The notes under the pieces: model-generated
Seen by the model: only the letters and a program-made list of their open reading frames with translations
What the model was told of the DNA's origin: nothing
Database searches by the model: none
Assembly (NCBI GenBank): GCA_037349105.1
Contig: JAYJMM010000081.1
Location: 1,488,001-1,552,000, forward strand
Length of the DNA stretch: 64,000 bases
DNA from: Limnomonas spitsbergensis
Lineage: Eukaryota; Chlorophyta; Chlorophyceae; Chlamydomonadales
Direction of reading: 5' to 3'
Translations under genes and position numbers: made by a program
In this document: one piece after another, positions 1 through 33,020 of the stretch
How positions within the stretch are numbered: the stretch's first letter is position 1
Layout: each line of letters begins with the position of its first letter

Positions 1-3000
1 ACCCGGTGTGTGATGGGAGCAGGGGGACAGGGGGGTAGGGGAGTACATGACGGGAACTACAGGGGAACTCGTAGTGTGATGGGAGCAGGGGGACAGGGGG
101 GTAGGGGAGTACATGACGGGAACTACAGGGGAACCCGGTGTGTGATGGGGGCAGGGGGACAGGTGGGTAGGGGAGTACATGACGGGAACTACAGGGGAAC
201 TCGGTGTGTGATTGGAGCAGGGGGACAGGGGGGTTGGGGAGTAAATGACGGGAACTGCAGGGGAACTCGGTGTATGATAGGGGCAGGGGGACAGGTGGGT
301 AGGGGAGTACATGACGGGAACTACAGGGGAACTCGGTGTGTGAAGGGGGCAGGGGGACAGGAGGGTAGGGGAGTACATGACGGGAACTACAGGGGAACTC
401 GGTGTGTGAAGGGGGCAGGGGGACAGGAGGGTAGGGGAGTACATGACGGGAACTACAGGGGAACTCGGTGTGTGAAGGGGGCAGGGGGACAGGAGGGTAG
501 GGGAGTACATGACGGGAACTACAGGGGAACTCGGTGTGTGAAGGGGGCAGGGGGACAGGAGGGTAGGGGAGTACATGACGGGAACTACAGGGGAACTCGG
601 TGTGTGGGGGGAGGCAGGGGGACAGGGGGGTAGGGGAGTACATGACGGGAACTACAGGGGAACCCGGTGTGTGATGGGGGCAGGGGGACAGGGGGGTAGG
701 GGAGTACATGACGGGAACTACAGGGGAACTTGGTGTGTGATGGGGGCAGGGGGACAGGTGGGTAGGGGAGTACATGACGGGAACTACAGAGGAACCCGGT
801 GTGTGATGGGCGCAGGGGGACAGGGGGGTAGGGGAGTACATGACGGGAACTACAGGGGAACCCGGTGTGTGATGGGGGCAGGGGGACAGGGGGTAGGGGA
901 GTACATGACGGGAACTACAGGGGAACTCGTAGTGTGATGGGGGCAGGGGGACAGGGGGTAGGGGAGTACATGACGGGAACTACAGGGGAACTCGGTGTGT
1001 GAAGGGGGCAGGGGGACAGGAGGGTAGGGGAGTACATGACGGGAACTACAGGGGAACTCGGTGTGTGAAGGGGGCAGGGGGACAGGAGGGTAGGGGAGTA
1101 CATGACGGGAACTACAGGGGAACTCGGTGTGTGAAGGGGGCAGGGGGACAGGAGGGTAGGGGAGTACATGACGGGAACTACAGGGGAACTTGGTGTGTGA
1201 TGGGGGCAGGGGGACAGGGGGGTAGGGGAGTACATGACGGGAACTACAGGGGAACTCGTAGTGTGATGGGAGCAGGGGGACAGGTGGGTAGGGGAGTACA
1301 TGATGGGAACTACAGGGGAATTCGGTGTGTAATGGGGGCAGGGGGACAGGGGGGTTGGGGAGTACATGACGGGAACTACAGGGGAACTCGGTGTGTGAAG
1401 GGGGCAGGGGGACAGGGGGGTTGGGGAGTACATGACGGGAACTACAGGGGAACTCGGTGTGTGATGGGAGCAGGGGGACAGGGGGGTTGGGGAGTAAATG
1501 ACGGGAACTGCAGGGGAACTCGGTGTATGATAGGGGCAGGGGGACAGGTGGGTAGGGGAGTACATGACGGGAACTACAGGGGAACTCGGTGTGTGAAGGG
1601 GGCAGGGGGACAGGAGGGTAGGGGAGTACATGACGGGAACTACAGGGGAACTCGGTGTGTGAAGGGGGCAGGGGGACAGGAGGGTAGGGGAGTACATGAC
1701 GGGAACTACAGGGGAACTCGTAGTGTGAAGGGGGCAGGGGGACAGGAGGGTAGGGGAGTACATGACGGGAACTACAGGGGAACTCGGTGTGTGAAGGGGG
1801 CAGGGGGACAGGAGGGTAGGGGAGTACATGACGGGAACTACAGGGGAACTCGGTGTGTGATAGGGGCAGGGGGACAGGTGGGTAGGGGAGTACATGACGG
1901 GAACTACAGGGGAACTCGGTGTGTGAAGGGGGCAGGGGGACAGGAGGGTAGGGGAGTACATGACGGGAACTACAGGGGAACTCGTAGTGTGATAGGGGCA
2001 GGGGGACAGGTGGGTAGGGGAGTACATGACGGGAACTACAGGGGAACTCGGTGTGTGAAGGGGGCAGGGGGACAGGAGGGTAGGGGAGTACATGACGGGA
2101 ACTACAGGGGAACTCGGTGTGTGAAGGGGGCAGGGGGACAGGAGGGTAGGGGAGTACATGACGGGAACTACAGGGGAACTCGGTGTGTGAAGGGGGCAGG
2201 GGGACAGGAGGGTAGGGGAGTACATGACGGGAACTACAGGGGAACTCGGTGTGTGGGGGGAGGCAGGGGGACAGGGGGGTAGGGGAGTACATGACGGGAA
2301 CTACAGGGGAACCCGGTGTGTGATGGGGGCAGGGGGACAGGGGGGTAGGGGAGTACATGACGGGAACTACAGGGGAACTTGGTGTGTGATGGGGGCAGGG
2401 GGACAGGTGGGTAGGGGAGTACATGACGGGAACTACAGAGGAACCCGGTGTGTGATGGGGGCAGGGGGACAGGGGGGTAGGGGAGTACATGACGGGAACT
2501 ACAGGGGAACCCGGTGTGTGATGGGGGCAGGGGGACAGGGGGTAGGGGAGTACATGACGGGAACTACAGGGGAACTCGTAGTGTGATGGGGGCAGGGGGA
2601 CAGGGGGTAGGGGAGTACATGACGGGAACTACAGGGGAACTCGGTGTGTGAAGGGGGCAGGGGGACAGGAGGGTAGGGGAGTACATGACGGGAACTACAG
2701 GGGAACTCGGTGTGTGAAGGGGGCAGGGGGACAGGAGGGTAGGGGAGTACATGACGGGAACTACAGGGGAACTCGGTGTGTGATAGTGGCAGGGGGACAG
2801 GAGGGTAGGGGAGTACATGACGGGAACTACAGGGGAACTTGGTGTGTGATGGGGGCAGGGGGACAGGGGGGTAGGGGAGTACATGACGGGAACTACAGGG
2901 GAACTCGTAGTGTGATGGGAGCAGGGGGACAGGTGGGTAGGGGAGTACATGATGGGAACTACAGGGGAATTCGGTGTGTAATGGGGGCAGGGGGACAGGG

Positions 3001-6000
3001 GGGTTGGGGAGTACATGACGGGAACTACAGGGGAACTCGGTGTGTGAAGGGGGCAGGGGGACAGGGGGGTTGGGGAGTACATGACGGGAACTACAGGGGA
3101 ACTCGGTGTGTGATGGGAGCAGGGGGACAGGGGGGTTGGGGAGTAAATGACGGGAACTGCAGGGGAACTCGGTGTATGATAGGGGCAGGGGGACAGGTGG
3201 GTAGGGGAGTACATGACGGGAACTACAGGGGAACTCGGTGTGTGAAGGGGGCAGGGGGACAGGAGGGTAGGGGAGTACATGACGGGAACTACAGGGGAAC
3301 TCGGTGTGTGAAGGGGGCAGGGGGACAGGAGGGTAGGGGAGTACATGACGGGAACTACAGGGGAACTCGTAGTGTGAAGGGGGCAGGGGGACAGGAGGGT
3401 AGGGGAGTACATGACGGGAACTACAGGGGAACTCGGTGTGTGAAGGGGGCAGGGGGACAGGAGGGTAGGGGAGTACATGACGGGAACTACAGGGGAACTC
3501 GGTGTGTGGGGGGAGGCAGGGGGACAGGGGGGTAGGGGAGTACATGACGGGAACTACAGGGGAACCCGGTGTGTGATGGGGGCAGGGGGACAGGGGGGTA
3601 GGGGAGTACATGACGGGAACTACAGGGGAACTTGGTGTGTGATGGGGGCAGGGGGACAGGTGGGTAGGGGAGTACATGACGGGAACTACAGAGGAACCCG
3701 GTGTGTGATGGGGGCAGGGGGACAGGGGGGTAGGGGAGTACATGACGGGAACTACAGGGGAACCCGGTGTGTGATGGGGGCAGGGGGACAGGGGGTAGGG
3801 GAGTACATGACGGGAACTACAGGGGAACTCGTAGTGTGATGGGGGCAGGGGGACAGGGGGTAGGGGAGTACATGACGGGAACTACAGGGGAACTCGGTGT
3901 GTGAAGGGGGCAGGGGGACAGGAGGGTAGGGGAGTACATGACGGGAACTACAGGGGAACTCGGTGTGTGAAGGGGGCAGGGGGACAGGAGGGTAGGGGAG
4001 TACATGACGGGAACTACAGGGGAACTCGTAGTGTGAAGGGGGCAGGGGGACAGGAGGGTAGGGGAGTACATGACGGGAACTACAGGGGAACTCGGTGTGT
4101 GAAGGGGGCAGGGGGACAGGAGGGTAGGGGAGTACATGACGGGAACTACAGGGGAACTCGGTGTGTGGGGGGAGGCAGGGGGACAGGGGGGTAGGGGAGT
4201 ACATGACGGGAACTACAGGGGAACCCGGTGTGTGATGGGGGCAGGGGGACAGGGGGGTAGGGGAGTACATGACGGGAACTACAGGGGAACTTGGTGTGTG
4301 ATGGGGGCAGGGGGACAGGTGGGTAGGGGAGTACATGACGGGAACTACAGAGGAACCCGGTGTGTGATGGGGGCAGGGGGACAGGGGGGTAGGGGAGTAC
4401 ATGACGGGAACTACAGGGGAACCCGGTGTGTGATGGGGGCAGGGGGACAGGGGGTAGGGGAGTACATGACGGGAACTACAGGGGAACTCGTAGTGTGATG
4501 GGGGCAGGGGGACAGGGGGTAGGGGAGTACATGACGGGAACTACAGGGGAACTCGGTGTGTGAAGGGGGCAGGGGGACAGGAGGGTAGGGGAGTACATGA
4601 CGGGAACTACAGGGGAACTCGGTGTGTGAAGGGGGCAGGGGGACAGGAGGGTAGGGGAGTACATGACGGGAACTACAGGGGAACTCGGTGTGTGAAGGGG
4701 GCAGGGGGACAGGAGGGTAGGGGAGTACATGACGGGAACTACAGGGGAACTTGGTGTGTGATGGGGGCAGGGGGACAGGGGGGTAGGGGAGTACATGACG
4801 GGAACTACAGGGGAACTCGTAGTGTGATGGGAGCAGGGGGACAGGTGGGTAGGGGAGTACATGATGGGAACTACAGGGGAATTCGGTGTGTAATGGGGGC
4901 AGGGGGACAGGGGGGTTGGGGAGTACATGACGGGAACTACAGGGGAACTCGGTGTGTGAAGGGGGCAGGGGGACAGGGGGGTTGGGGAGTACATGACGGG
5001 AACTACAGGGGAACTCGGTGTGTGATGGGAGCAGGGGGACAGGGGGGTTGGGGAGTAAATGACGGGAACTGCAGGGGAACTCGGTGTATGATAGGGGCAG
5101 GGGGACAGGTGGGTAGGGGAGTACATGACGGGAACTACAGGGGAACTCGGTGTGTGAAGGGGGCAGGGGGACAGGAGGGTAGGGGAGTACATGACGGGAA
5201 CTACAGGGGAACTCGGTGTGTGAAGGGGGCAGGGGGACAGGAGGGTAGGGGAGTACATGACGGGAACTACAGGGGAACTCGTAGTGTGAAGGGGGCAGGG
5301 GGACAGGAGGGTAGGGGAGTACATGACGGGAACTACAGGGGAACTCGGTGTGTGAAGGGGGCAGGGGGACAGGAGGGTAGGGGAGTACATGACGGGAACT
5401 ACAGGGGAACTCGGTGTGTGATAGGGGCAGGGGGACAGGTGGGTAGGGGAGTACATGACGGGAACTACAGGGGAACTCGGTGTGTGAAGGGGGCAGGGGG
5501 ACAGGAGGGTAGGGGAGTACATGACGGGAACTACAGGGGAACTCGTAGTGTGATAGGGGCAGGGGGACAGGTGGGTAGGGGAGTACATGACGGGAACTAC
5601 AGGGGAACTCGGTGTGTGAAGGGGGCAGGGGGACAGGAGGGTAGGGGAGTACATGACGGGAACTACAGGGGAACTCGGTGTGTGAAGGGGGCAGGGGGAC
5701 AGGAGGGTAGGGGAGTACATGACGGGAACTACAGGGGAACTCGGTGTGTGAAGGGGGCAGGGGGACAGGTGGGTAGGGGAGTACATGACGGGAACTACAG
5801 GGGAACTCGGTGTGTGATAGTGGCAGGGGGACAGGTGGGTAGGGGAGTACATGACGGGAACTACAGGGGAACTCGGTGTGTGAAGGGGGCAGGGGGACAG
5901 GAGGGTAGGGGAGTACATGACGGGAACTACAGGGGTACTAGGTGTGTGATGGGGGCAGGGGGACAGGAGGGTAGGGGAGTACATGACGGGAACTGCAGGG

Positions 6001-6300
6001 GAACTCGGTGTGTGATGGGGGCAGGGGGACAGGGGGGTAGGGGAGTACATGACGGGAACTACAGGGGAACTTGGTGTGTGATGGGGGCAGGGGGACAGGG
6101 GGGTAGGGGAGTACATGACGAGAACTACAGGGGAACTCGTAGTGTGATGGGAGCAGGGGGACAGGGGGGTAGGGGAGTACATGACGGGAACTACAGGGGA
6201 ACTCGGTGTGTGATGGGAGCAGGGGGACAGGGGGGTAGGGGAGTACATGATGGGAACTACAGGGGAACTCGGTGTGTGATGGGAGCAGGGGGACAGGGGT
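1..6300 (+). repeat. 66-bp minisatellite array amplified from a NAD synthetase exon/donor junction
   Basis: About 95 tandem copies of a 66-bp unit run from the window edge to about 6300. Some units are 65 or 67 bp. Each unit holds the core gtacatgacgggaactacag, then ggggaactcggtgtgtga and a G-rich half with runs of 4-6 G. Read on +, each unit encodes DGNYRGTR. Glutamine-dependent NAD synthetases carry a conserved DGNYRE(L/F)R, and this is exactly the segment that should precede the first visible exon at 6525. The unit therefore looks like an exon 3' end plus its GTGTGT donor, amplified into the intron. Long open frames on both strands result from the unit being a multiple of 3 and are not genes. 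The true exon probably lies left of the window. Confidence 0.93.
575..4520 (+). repeat. Higher-order repeat blocks inside the 66-bp array
   Basis: A landmark variant unit (gtgtggggggaggcaggggg, +1 base) occurs near 605, 2254, 3507 and 4166, and is followed each time by the same set of variant units, including two that are 1 base short. The spacings are 1649, 1253 and 659 bp. These equal 25, 19 and 10 monomers of 66 bp minus 1. Blocks of different length but identical order point to repeated unequal exchange or segmental duplication within the array. Confidence 0.8.
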
Positions 6301-6524
6301 ACAGAGGAGCAAGGTCCAGGGGAACAGGGGTGCAGGTATCAAGGAGGGCAGGGCAGGGTGGGGGAAGGCACGGCTCCTGCCAGTCGTCGCTCCCTTCCGC
6401 CTTCCACAACACTTCTTATCCTTCCCCCCTGCCCCCCCCCATCCCTCCGCATGTTTCAGGCAAACCCTAAACCCTACACCTTAAACCCATAACCCTAACC
6501 CCACTGATTTTGCTACCATTTCAG

Positions 6525-27143
<20,619 letters not shown>

Positions 27144-28560
27144 GGAGGGTTATAGAGCGGGAGGAAAGCAGGGGTTAGGGCGAGGACAGGTTGTGGAAAG
27201 CAGGGGACAGATGGCAGGGAATGGGGATTGGGTGGTGGAAGCAGCCGCGGCCATGGGGGGGAAGGGCGATGTCATAATGAAGTGCCAGAGGGGGGGTAAC
27301 TAGGAGATGTGGGGGGTCGGGGGCTGTGTCGCAGGAGGTGGCAGGGCATCATCGTGTTTTTGCCAGAGTACGGTATTTCAATGACATGACACCTCTGGGC
27401 CATGCTGAAAAGGCTCGGCCGTGTGGGAGCGCAGTGTGGTCGGGAGGAAAAGGAATTGAGGGCTAGAGGAGAAAGGAAAGGAACAGATGAAGAAGTAGGA
27501 AGGAAGTACGACGACGTGTGGTTTATAAACCCTGGTGTTTTTTTAATGGATCCCTAGGTTTGGTTATTAAACCTCCCTGTACGGGATTCGCGCATTCTTC
27601 CCTTGTCATTGCAATTGTGGATCAATCACTGGACGGTACCTCAGTAATATTTTGTGATTTTCCTCACGACCTGGCTTTTCACGCCGAGAGGTTGTACCAA
27701 TGCAGACGGAGAAAGGAGAAGGAGGACGGTGTGTGTCCCCTGGTGATGGCTTCATTATCATAAAACATCATGTGGGCGTAGGAGCAAATGTAACAGTTTT
27801 AAATTTCATAAAGCCAGCCAGGAAAGTCGAGGGAGAAGGCAAATCAACCAGCTGGGTGCCAGTCACTTTTATTTTGTTAGTGGGAAAGGACCACCTTTGC
27901 TGGGCCGCCTCACGGCCACCCCTTTGCTGATTCCCACAAAACCTGGACTGGCAACCGGCCGGTGGCTCAAGCAGAAGGGCTGGCCGCACCAGGGGCTTGT
28001 GGACGGGGGCTGAGTTCAGTGCAGCTGAACTGTAGCTGATAGTGGTATATACCACTAACTAAAAAGAACGCTTGTTTCTTCAGGGGATACGGTTCGCCTT
28101 ACTTTTTTTTCTTATAAGAACACTGTATCACTGGGTTTCAGCCAATCACATGACGGGTTACGCAGATTAAAATGGACTGCCGCAAAAAACGCAATTTGAA
28201 ATATGATATCCTGAAATATCCGGAAACCGTGTCCATAACTGCATAAAATCACGTTGTTTCGTAGGCAGGGTCCTGGGGGACCTTTTCATTTTGCTCGGGT
28301 TTAGCCGAACCCCTAATTTGTAATACGAATCGTAGCTACATGCAGTCGAAGGACCGGTCTCGACGAATCTAGCAGAGCACTTTTTCCTGGTCAAGGACGC
28401 TATCTACACCTCCGCGCCCTGCTCAATAAGGCTCGGCTGCGTGGGCGTCTAATTATAGGGGTGGGAGGAAAGAACGAAACAAACACAAGGGGGGACCCAA
28501 CCTAGTGAAGTTACTAAGCATGTTAATGACGGCACACCTCAGGGCCATGCTGAAATAAAG
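27144..28560 (+). other. 3' flank of the NAD synthetase gene; no gene recognised
   Basis: About 1.4 kb without a convincing exon. Short dispersed repeats occur: gggccatgctgaaaaggctcggccgtgt (about 27398), aaggctcggctgcgtgggcg (28426) and gggccatgctgaaataaagc (28543). A second pair is ccaggaaagtcgagggagaa (27816) and aggaagtcaagggagaaggc (28589). These may be remnants of one decayed element. Confidence 0.5.
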
Positions 28561-28774
28561 CTCGGCCGTGTCCGAAACACCAAGTCAGCTAGGAAGTCAA
28601 GGGAGAAGGCACAAGAGAGGAAAAAGGAAGGGGAGCAAGCTCACCTTCCAAACAACAAGAACAACAACAAGAACAACAACCAGTGAAGTTAATTGTTGCA
28701 TAACATTTGTTTCTGCACTTTGGATTTATTGCATCTCCTCGAAGATTGTTTTTTGGGATACACCGGTTGGCCAC

Positions 28775-30010
28775 CCTTGGCAGTCTGGACCTCCCTTTTG
28801 TACCTCTCGTCGCGCGCCCCCCAACCCAAACCTAATCACTCTTTTCCCTCTCTTGCTTGCGCAGGGCACGGACCTCCCTTTCGTCCCTCTTGTCGCGCGC
28901 TCCCCAACCCAAACCTACTCGCTCTTTTCCCTCTCTTGCTTGCGCAGGGCATGGACCGCCCCTTCGTCCCTCCCGTCCCGTGCCCCCCAACCCAAACCTA
29001 ATCACTATTTTCCCTCTCTTGCTTGCACAGGGCTTGGACCGCCCCTTCGTCCCTCTTGTCGCGCGCCCCTCAACCCAAACCAGCTTTGCTTTCCCTCTCT
29101 TGCTTGCGCAGTCCAGACCTCCCTTTCGTCCCTTCCATGGCGCGCCCCCAACCCAAACCTGCTAATTGTTTCCCTTTCTTGCTTGCACAGGGCATGGACC
29201 TCCCTTTCGTCCCCCCCGTCGCCCGCCCCCCAACCCAAACCTACTCACTCTTTTCCCTCTCTTGCTTGCGCAGGGCATGGACCGCCCTTTCATCCCTCCC
29301 GTCACGCGCCCCTCTACCCAAAACTGCTTACTGTTTCCCTCTCTTGCTTGCGCAGGGCATGGACCACCCTTTCGTCCCTCCCGTCCCGCGTCCCCAACCC
29401 AAACCTGCTCACTCTTTTCCCTCTCTTGCTTGCGCAGGGCATGGACCGCCCTTTCGTCCCCCCCGTTGCGTGCCCCCCAACCCAAACCTACTCACTCTTT
29501 CCCTCTCTTGCTTGCGCAGGGCATGGACCACCCTCTCGTCCCTCCCGTCCCGCGCCCCCCAACCCAAACCTACTCAATCTTTTCCCTCTCTTGCTTGCGC
29601 AGGGCATGGACCGCCCCTTCATCCCTCCCGTCGCGCGTCCCCAACCCAAACCTGTTTACTGTTTCCCTCTTTGCTTGCGCAGGGCATGGACCGCCCTTTC
29701 GTCCCTCCCGCCACGCGCCCCCAACCCAAACCTGCTTACTGTTGCCCTCTCTTGCTTGCGCAGGGCATGGACCGCCCTTTCATCTCTCCCGTCACGCGCC
29801 CCTCTACCCAAACCTGCTTACTGTTGCCCTCTCTTGCTTGCGCAGGGCATGGACCACCCTTTCGTCCCTCCCGCCACGCGCCCCCAACCCAAACCTGCTT
29901 ACTGTTGCCCTCTCTTGCTTGCGCAGGGCATGGACCGCCCTTTCATCCCTCCCGTCACGCACCCCCAACCCAAACCTGCTTACTGTTTCCCTTTCTTGCT
30001 TGCACAAGTT
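28775..30010 (+). repeat. 83-bp array with acceptor-like units, about 15 copies
   Basis: The unit is ttttccctctcttgcttgcg, cagggcatggaccgcccttt and cgtccctcccgtcgcgcgcc plus ccccaacccaaacctactca. Each copy ends a pyrimidine tract with GCGCAG|GGCATGG, so it has the form of a repeated 3' splice junction. I could not identify the source exon. The three open + frames (PFVPPVARPPTQ) are artefacts. Confidence 0.9.
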
Positions 30011-30117
30011 CCTGGACTTCTTCTTAGTACATTTTATTCCTATCTCCTTGTTGAGGGTTATGATCTGTAAGGCCTGGGGTTTCTTCATACTTCTTGTAGC
30101 CTCTCCTATATGTCATT

Positions 30118-30192
30118 GTGGGATGATATGTCCCCTGGGATGATCTGGGATGATATGATCTGGGATGATCTGGGATGATATGTCCCCTGCAG
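30118..30192 (+). repeat. Short repeat leading into an acceptor
   Basis: gggatgatatgtcccctggg at about 30120 and gggatgatatgtcccctgca at 30173 bracket copies of gggatgatctgggatgatat. The second is the acceptor of the candidate exon at 30193, the first a probable duplicate that lost the CAG. Confidence 0.75.
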
Positions 30193-30308
30193 AGTTGTCG
30201 GCACGGCATGAGCTCTGGCCCAAGTTCCAGTTTGCCAAGGAGATGAAGTTGAGGGTGTTTTTCACGCGTGCTCGGCTCTTTGTCGATGGGGTGGAGGTGG
30301 CCGCATGA
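30193..30308 (+). CDS. Candidate terminal exon of an unidentified gene
   Basis: After a good acceptor (tgtcccctgcag) the frame reads LSARHELWPKFQFAKEMKLR and VFFTRARLFVDGVEVAA, then TGA at 30306-30308. The composition is protein-like, unlike the surrounding repeats, and the acceptor region shows the same duplication seen at the NAD synthetase exons. I do not recognise the family. Upstream exons were not found in the 27.1-30.1 kb interval. Confidence 0.45.
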
Positions 30309-31840
30309 GTTTTTGCTTTCATATGTCAGGTTAAGGGGGAGTCTTGACTTGGGATGACTATCACCTTGATTATCACAATTCCTATCTCTGGTCCATGTGT
30401 TTGTATCATCGTTTTTGAATCACTAATTTAACATTGAAATGGCTCACTTACAGAAGTTTCACACACTCATCTCAATAATTTATACACACAGGTCACACTT
30501 TTTAAACATTTAACTCACTTAAGTTATGTGTCACACAGTTTCATACATATTTCACACATTTTAAAACACTTAACACACTGAGATTTCGCTTACACATCAC
30601 ACAGTTTTTACACAGACTCATAAAATTTCACTAAAACTTTCTTGTTTCCTTCTCAATTAGAATCTAACGCTGTCCCTTACGACACTCACCTGTCTTTCCT
30701 AGGAAGCGTCCAACCGAACTCTTTTGCACCCACGTCATGTTTTATGGCTGGGGCTAATCTGCTGCACTATGGGGTTCATTCCCACGCTACTGCTCGGTGG
30801 TTGAGTGTTGGTTGCTTGCCCAGGGGGGTCATTGGTTTTCGCTCGCTGTCCTAGCATATTTAGTGCCTGTACCGGTTTACGGGCACAAGTCCCATGCATC
30901 AAATGTGATGCCCCGTTGGACTGTAAAAACTTCACAAAAAACTTCACATTGTACTTTTGACCTCACTGTGTAATGGACGGCCAAATCCTTAAACAAGTGC
31001 GTCACATCAGGCGACAGGCAACCTGGCTGGTGGCAGCACAACCTTTGTTTTCTCACTACGATATGGAGTGTTGCACTGCACGAACATGTCGGAAGCTCAA
31101 AGGAGTCATATCCTTTAAGTATATAAATAAAGATATGCCCCTGGAAGGCGTGAGAGTTAAGGAAACAGCCCAGCCTGATCATTTCCTCAACCAAGAGCGC
31201 CACTGAAGGGGTTCTCTTTGGGATACCGTAGTCACCAAAGATTACATTGTAGGTTCAGTCGGTACTTACATCGTCATGGTATTGGACAAACGAAGAATCC
31301 GGACAACGAAATAGTTCAAGAAAGGTGGATAGGTACAGAGACATACTCGTCTAGAAGACGACAGTTTGGGTATAAGGAGTGAAACCCTTACAGCCACATC
31401 CTCAGGCGACCTTAGTGGCGGAACCTCGTGCCATACTGTTCTTGTTACCCTACCTAATGAAAAGCATCTACATAAATGAGGATTTCAAGGCCACATCCTC
31501 GATTAAGTGCGCCACATCATAAGGCAACCGAAGGAGCGGCACCTCACACTATCTAATGCAACTGTTCCTAATGAAGGATACCGTACATACCGTATACACT
31601 TATATTATTCTGGCCAACCAAAATTCGGACGACAGTTAGGCTTTGACCGAGCAGAATTTGAAGGTCCGTGACTTCACTGATGTATACGGTAATGAGTGTT
31701 TAGAAGGAGACATCCTCGAACAAGTGCGCCACATCATGAGGCAACCGAAGAGGCGGGATCTGGCAGCCGCCCGCCGTCAATCGTGGGAACCAGGCAGTGG
31801 GCAGTTTTCGACACCTGGTGTACGACAGCAACGGCGAGTT
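30309..31840 (+). other. Intergenic sequence with diverged short repeats
   Basis: Related segments carry acaagtgcgtcacatcaggcgacaggcaac at about 30992, 31395, 31505 and 31718, for example caagtgcgccacatcatgag. AT-rich ttcacacatttaa-like text fills 30420-30620. No exon recognised. Confidence 0.45.
31130..31190 (-). mobile_element. Partial copy of the ~100-bp element
   Basis: gatatgcccctggaaggcgt followed by gagagttaaggaaacagccc resembles the hairpin and central part of the family in inverted orientation (compare ggggcgtgagagttaagaat at 50661). Both ends are degraded. Confidence 0.5.
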
Positions 31841-33020
31841 GGAGGCATTCAGTCAGTTGAACTGAACAGCTGGTTGCATGCCAACAGTCAGTTGAATGCA
31901 ACAAGTTGGAGGCATTCAATCAGTGGAACTCAGAGAACCTCTGTTTGAACGAAACAGCTAGTTGAAAGCCAGCAATCAGTTGGATGCAACAGCTAGTTGA
32001 AGGCATGCAGTCAGTGGAACGCAACAGCGTGTTGAACGCCAGCAGTCAGTTGGATGCAACAGCTAGTCGAAGGCATGCAGTCAGTGGAACGCAACAGCGT
32101 GTTGAACGCCAGCAGTCAGTTGGATGCAAAAGCTCGTCGAAGGCATGCAGTCAGTGGAACGCAACAGCGTGTTGAACGCCAGCAGTCAGTTGGATGCAAC
32201 AGCTAGTCGAAGGCATGCAGTCAGTGTAACGCAACAGCGTGTTGAACGCTAGCAGTCAGTTGGATGCAACAGCTAGTTGAAGGCATGCAGTCAGTGGAAC
32301 GCAACAGCGTGTTGAACGCCAGCAGTCAGTTGGATGCAAAAGCTCCTCGAAGGCATGCAGTCAGTGGAACGCAACAGCGTGTTGAACGCCAGCAGTCAGT
32401 TGGATGCAACAGCTAGTTGAAGGCATGCAGTCAGTGGAACGCAACAGCGTGTTGAACGCCAGCAGTCAGTTGGATGCAACAGCTAGTCGAAGGCATGCAG
32501 TCAGTGGAACGCAACAGCGTGTTGAACGCCAGCAGTCAGTTGGATGCAACAGCTAGTTGAAGGCATGCAGTCAGTGTAACGCAACATCGTGTTGAACGCC
32601 AGCAGTCAGTTGGATGCAACAGCTAGTCGAAGGCATGCAGTCAGTGGAACGCAACAGCGTGTTGAACGCCAGCAGTCAGTTGGATGCAACAGCTAGTCGA
32701 AGGCATGCAGTCAGTGGAACGAAACAGCGTGTTGAACGCCAGCAGTCAGTTGGATGCAACAGCTAGTCGAAGGCATGCAGTCAGTGGAACGCAACAGCGT
32801 GTTGAACGCCAGCAGTCAGTTGGATGCAACAGCTAGTTGAAGGCATGCAGTCAGTGGAACGCAACAGCGTGTTGAACGCCAGCAGTCAGTTGGATGCAAC
32901 AGCTAGTCGAAGGCATGCAGTCAGTGGAACGCAACAGCGTGTTGAAAGCCAGCAGTCAGTTGGATGCAACAGCTAGTTGAAGGCATGCAGTCAGTGGAAC
33001 GCAACAGCGTGCTGAGCGCC
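31840..33020 (+). repeat. 70-bp minisatellite, about 16 copies
   Basis: The unit is aacgcaacagcgtgttgaac, gccagcagtcagttggatgc, aacagctagtcgaaggcatg and cagtcagtgg. Edge copies near 31850 and 33000 are more diverged. No exon relation was recognised. Confidence 0.95.

Noticed and set aside
1..6300. CRISPR-like array of regular repeats
   Set aside because: No unique spacers: the whole unit repeats. The window is also clearly eukaryotic.
850..6470. Large open frames on both strands with GAGGQEGRGVHDGNYRGTR or SPCPHHTPSSPVVPVMYSPT units
   Set aside because: Result of a 66-bp period. The DGNYR similarity is to one conserved exon end and not to a repeat protein; G-rich intron-like halves interrupt it.
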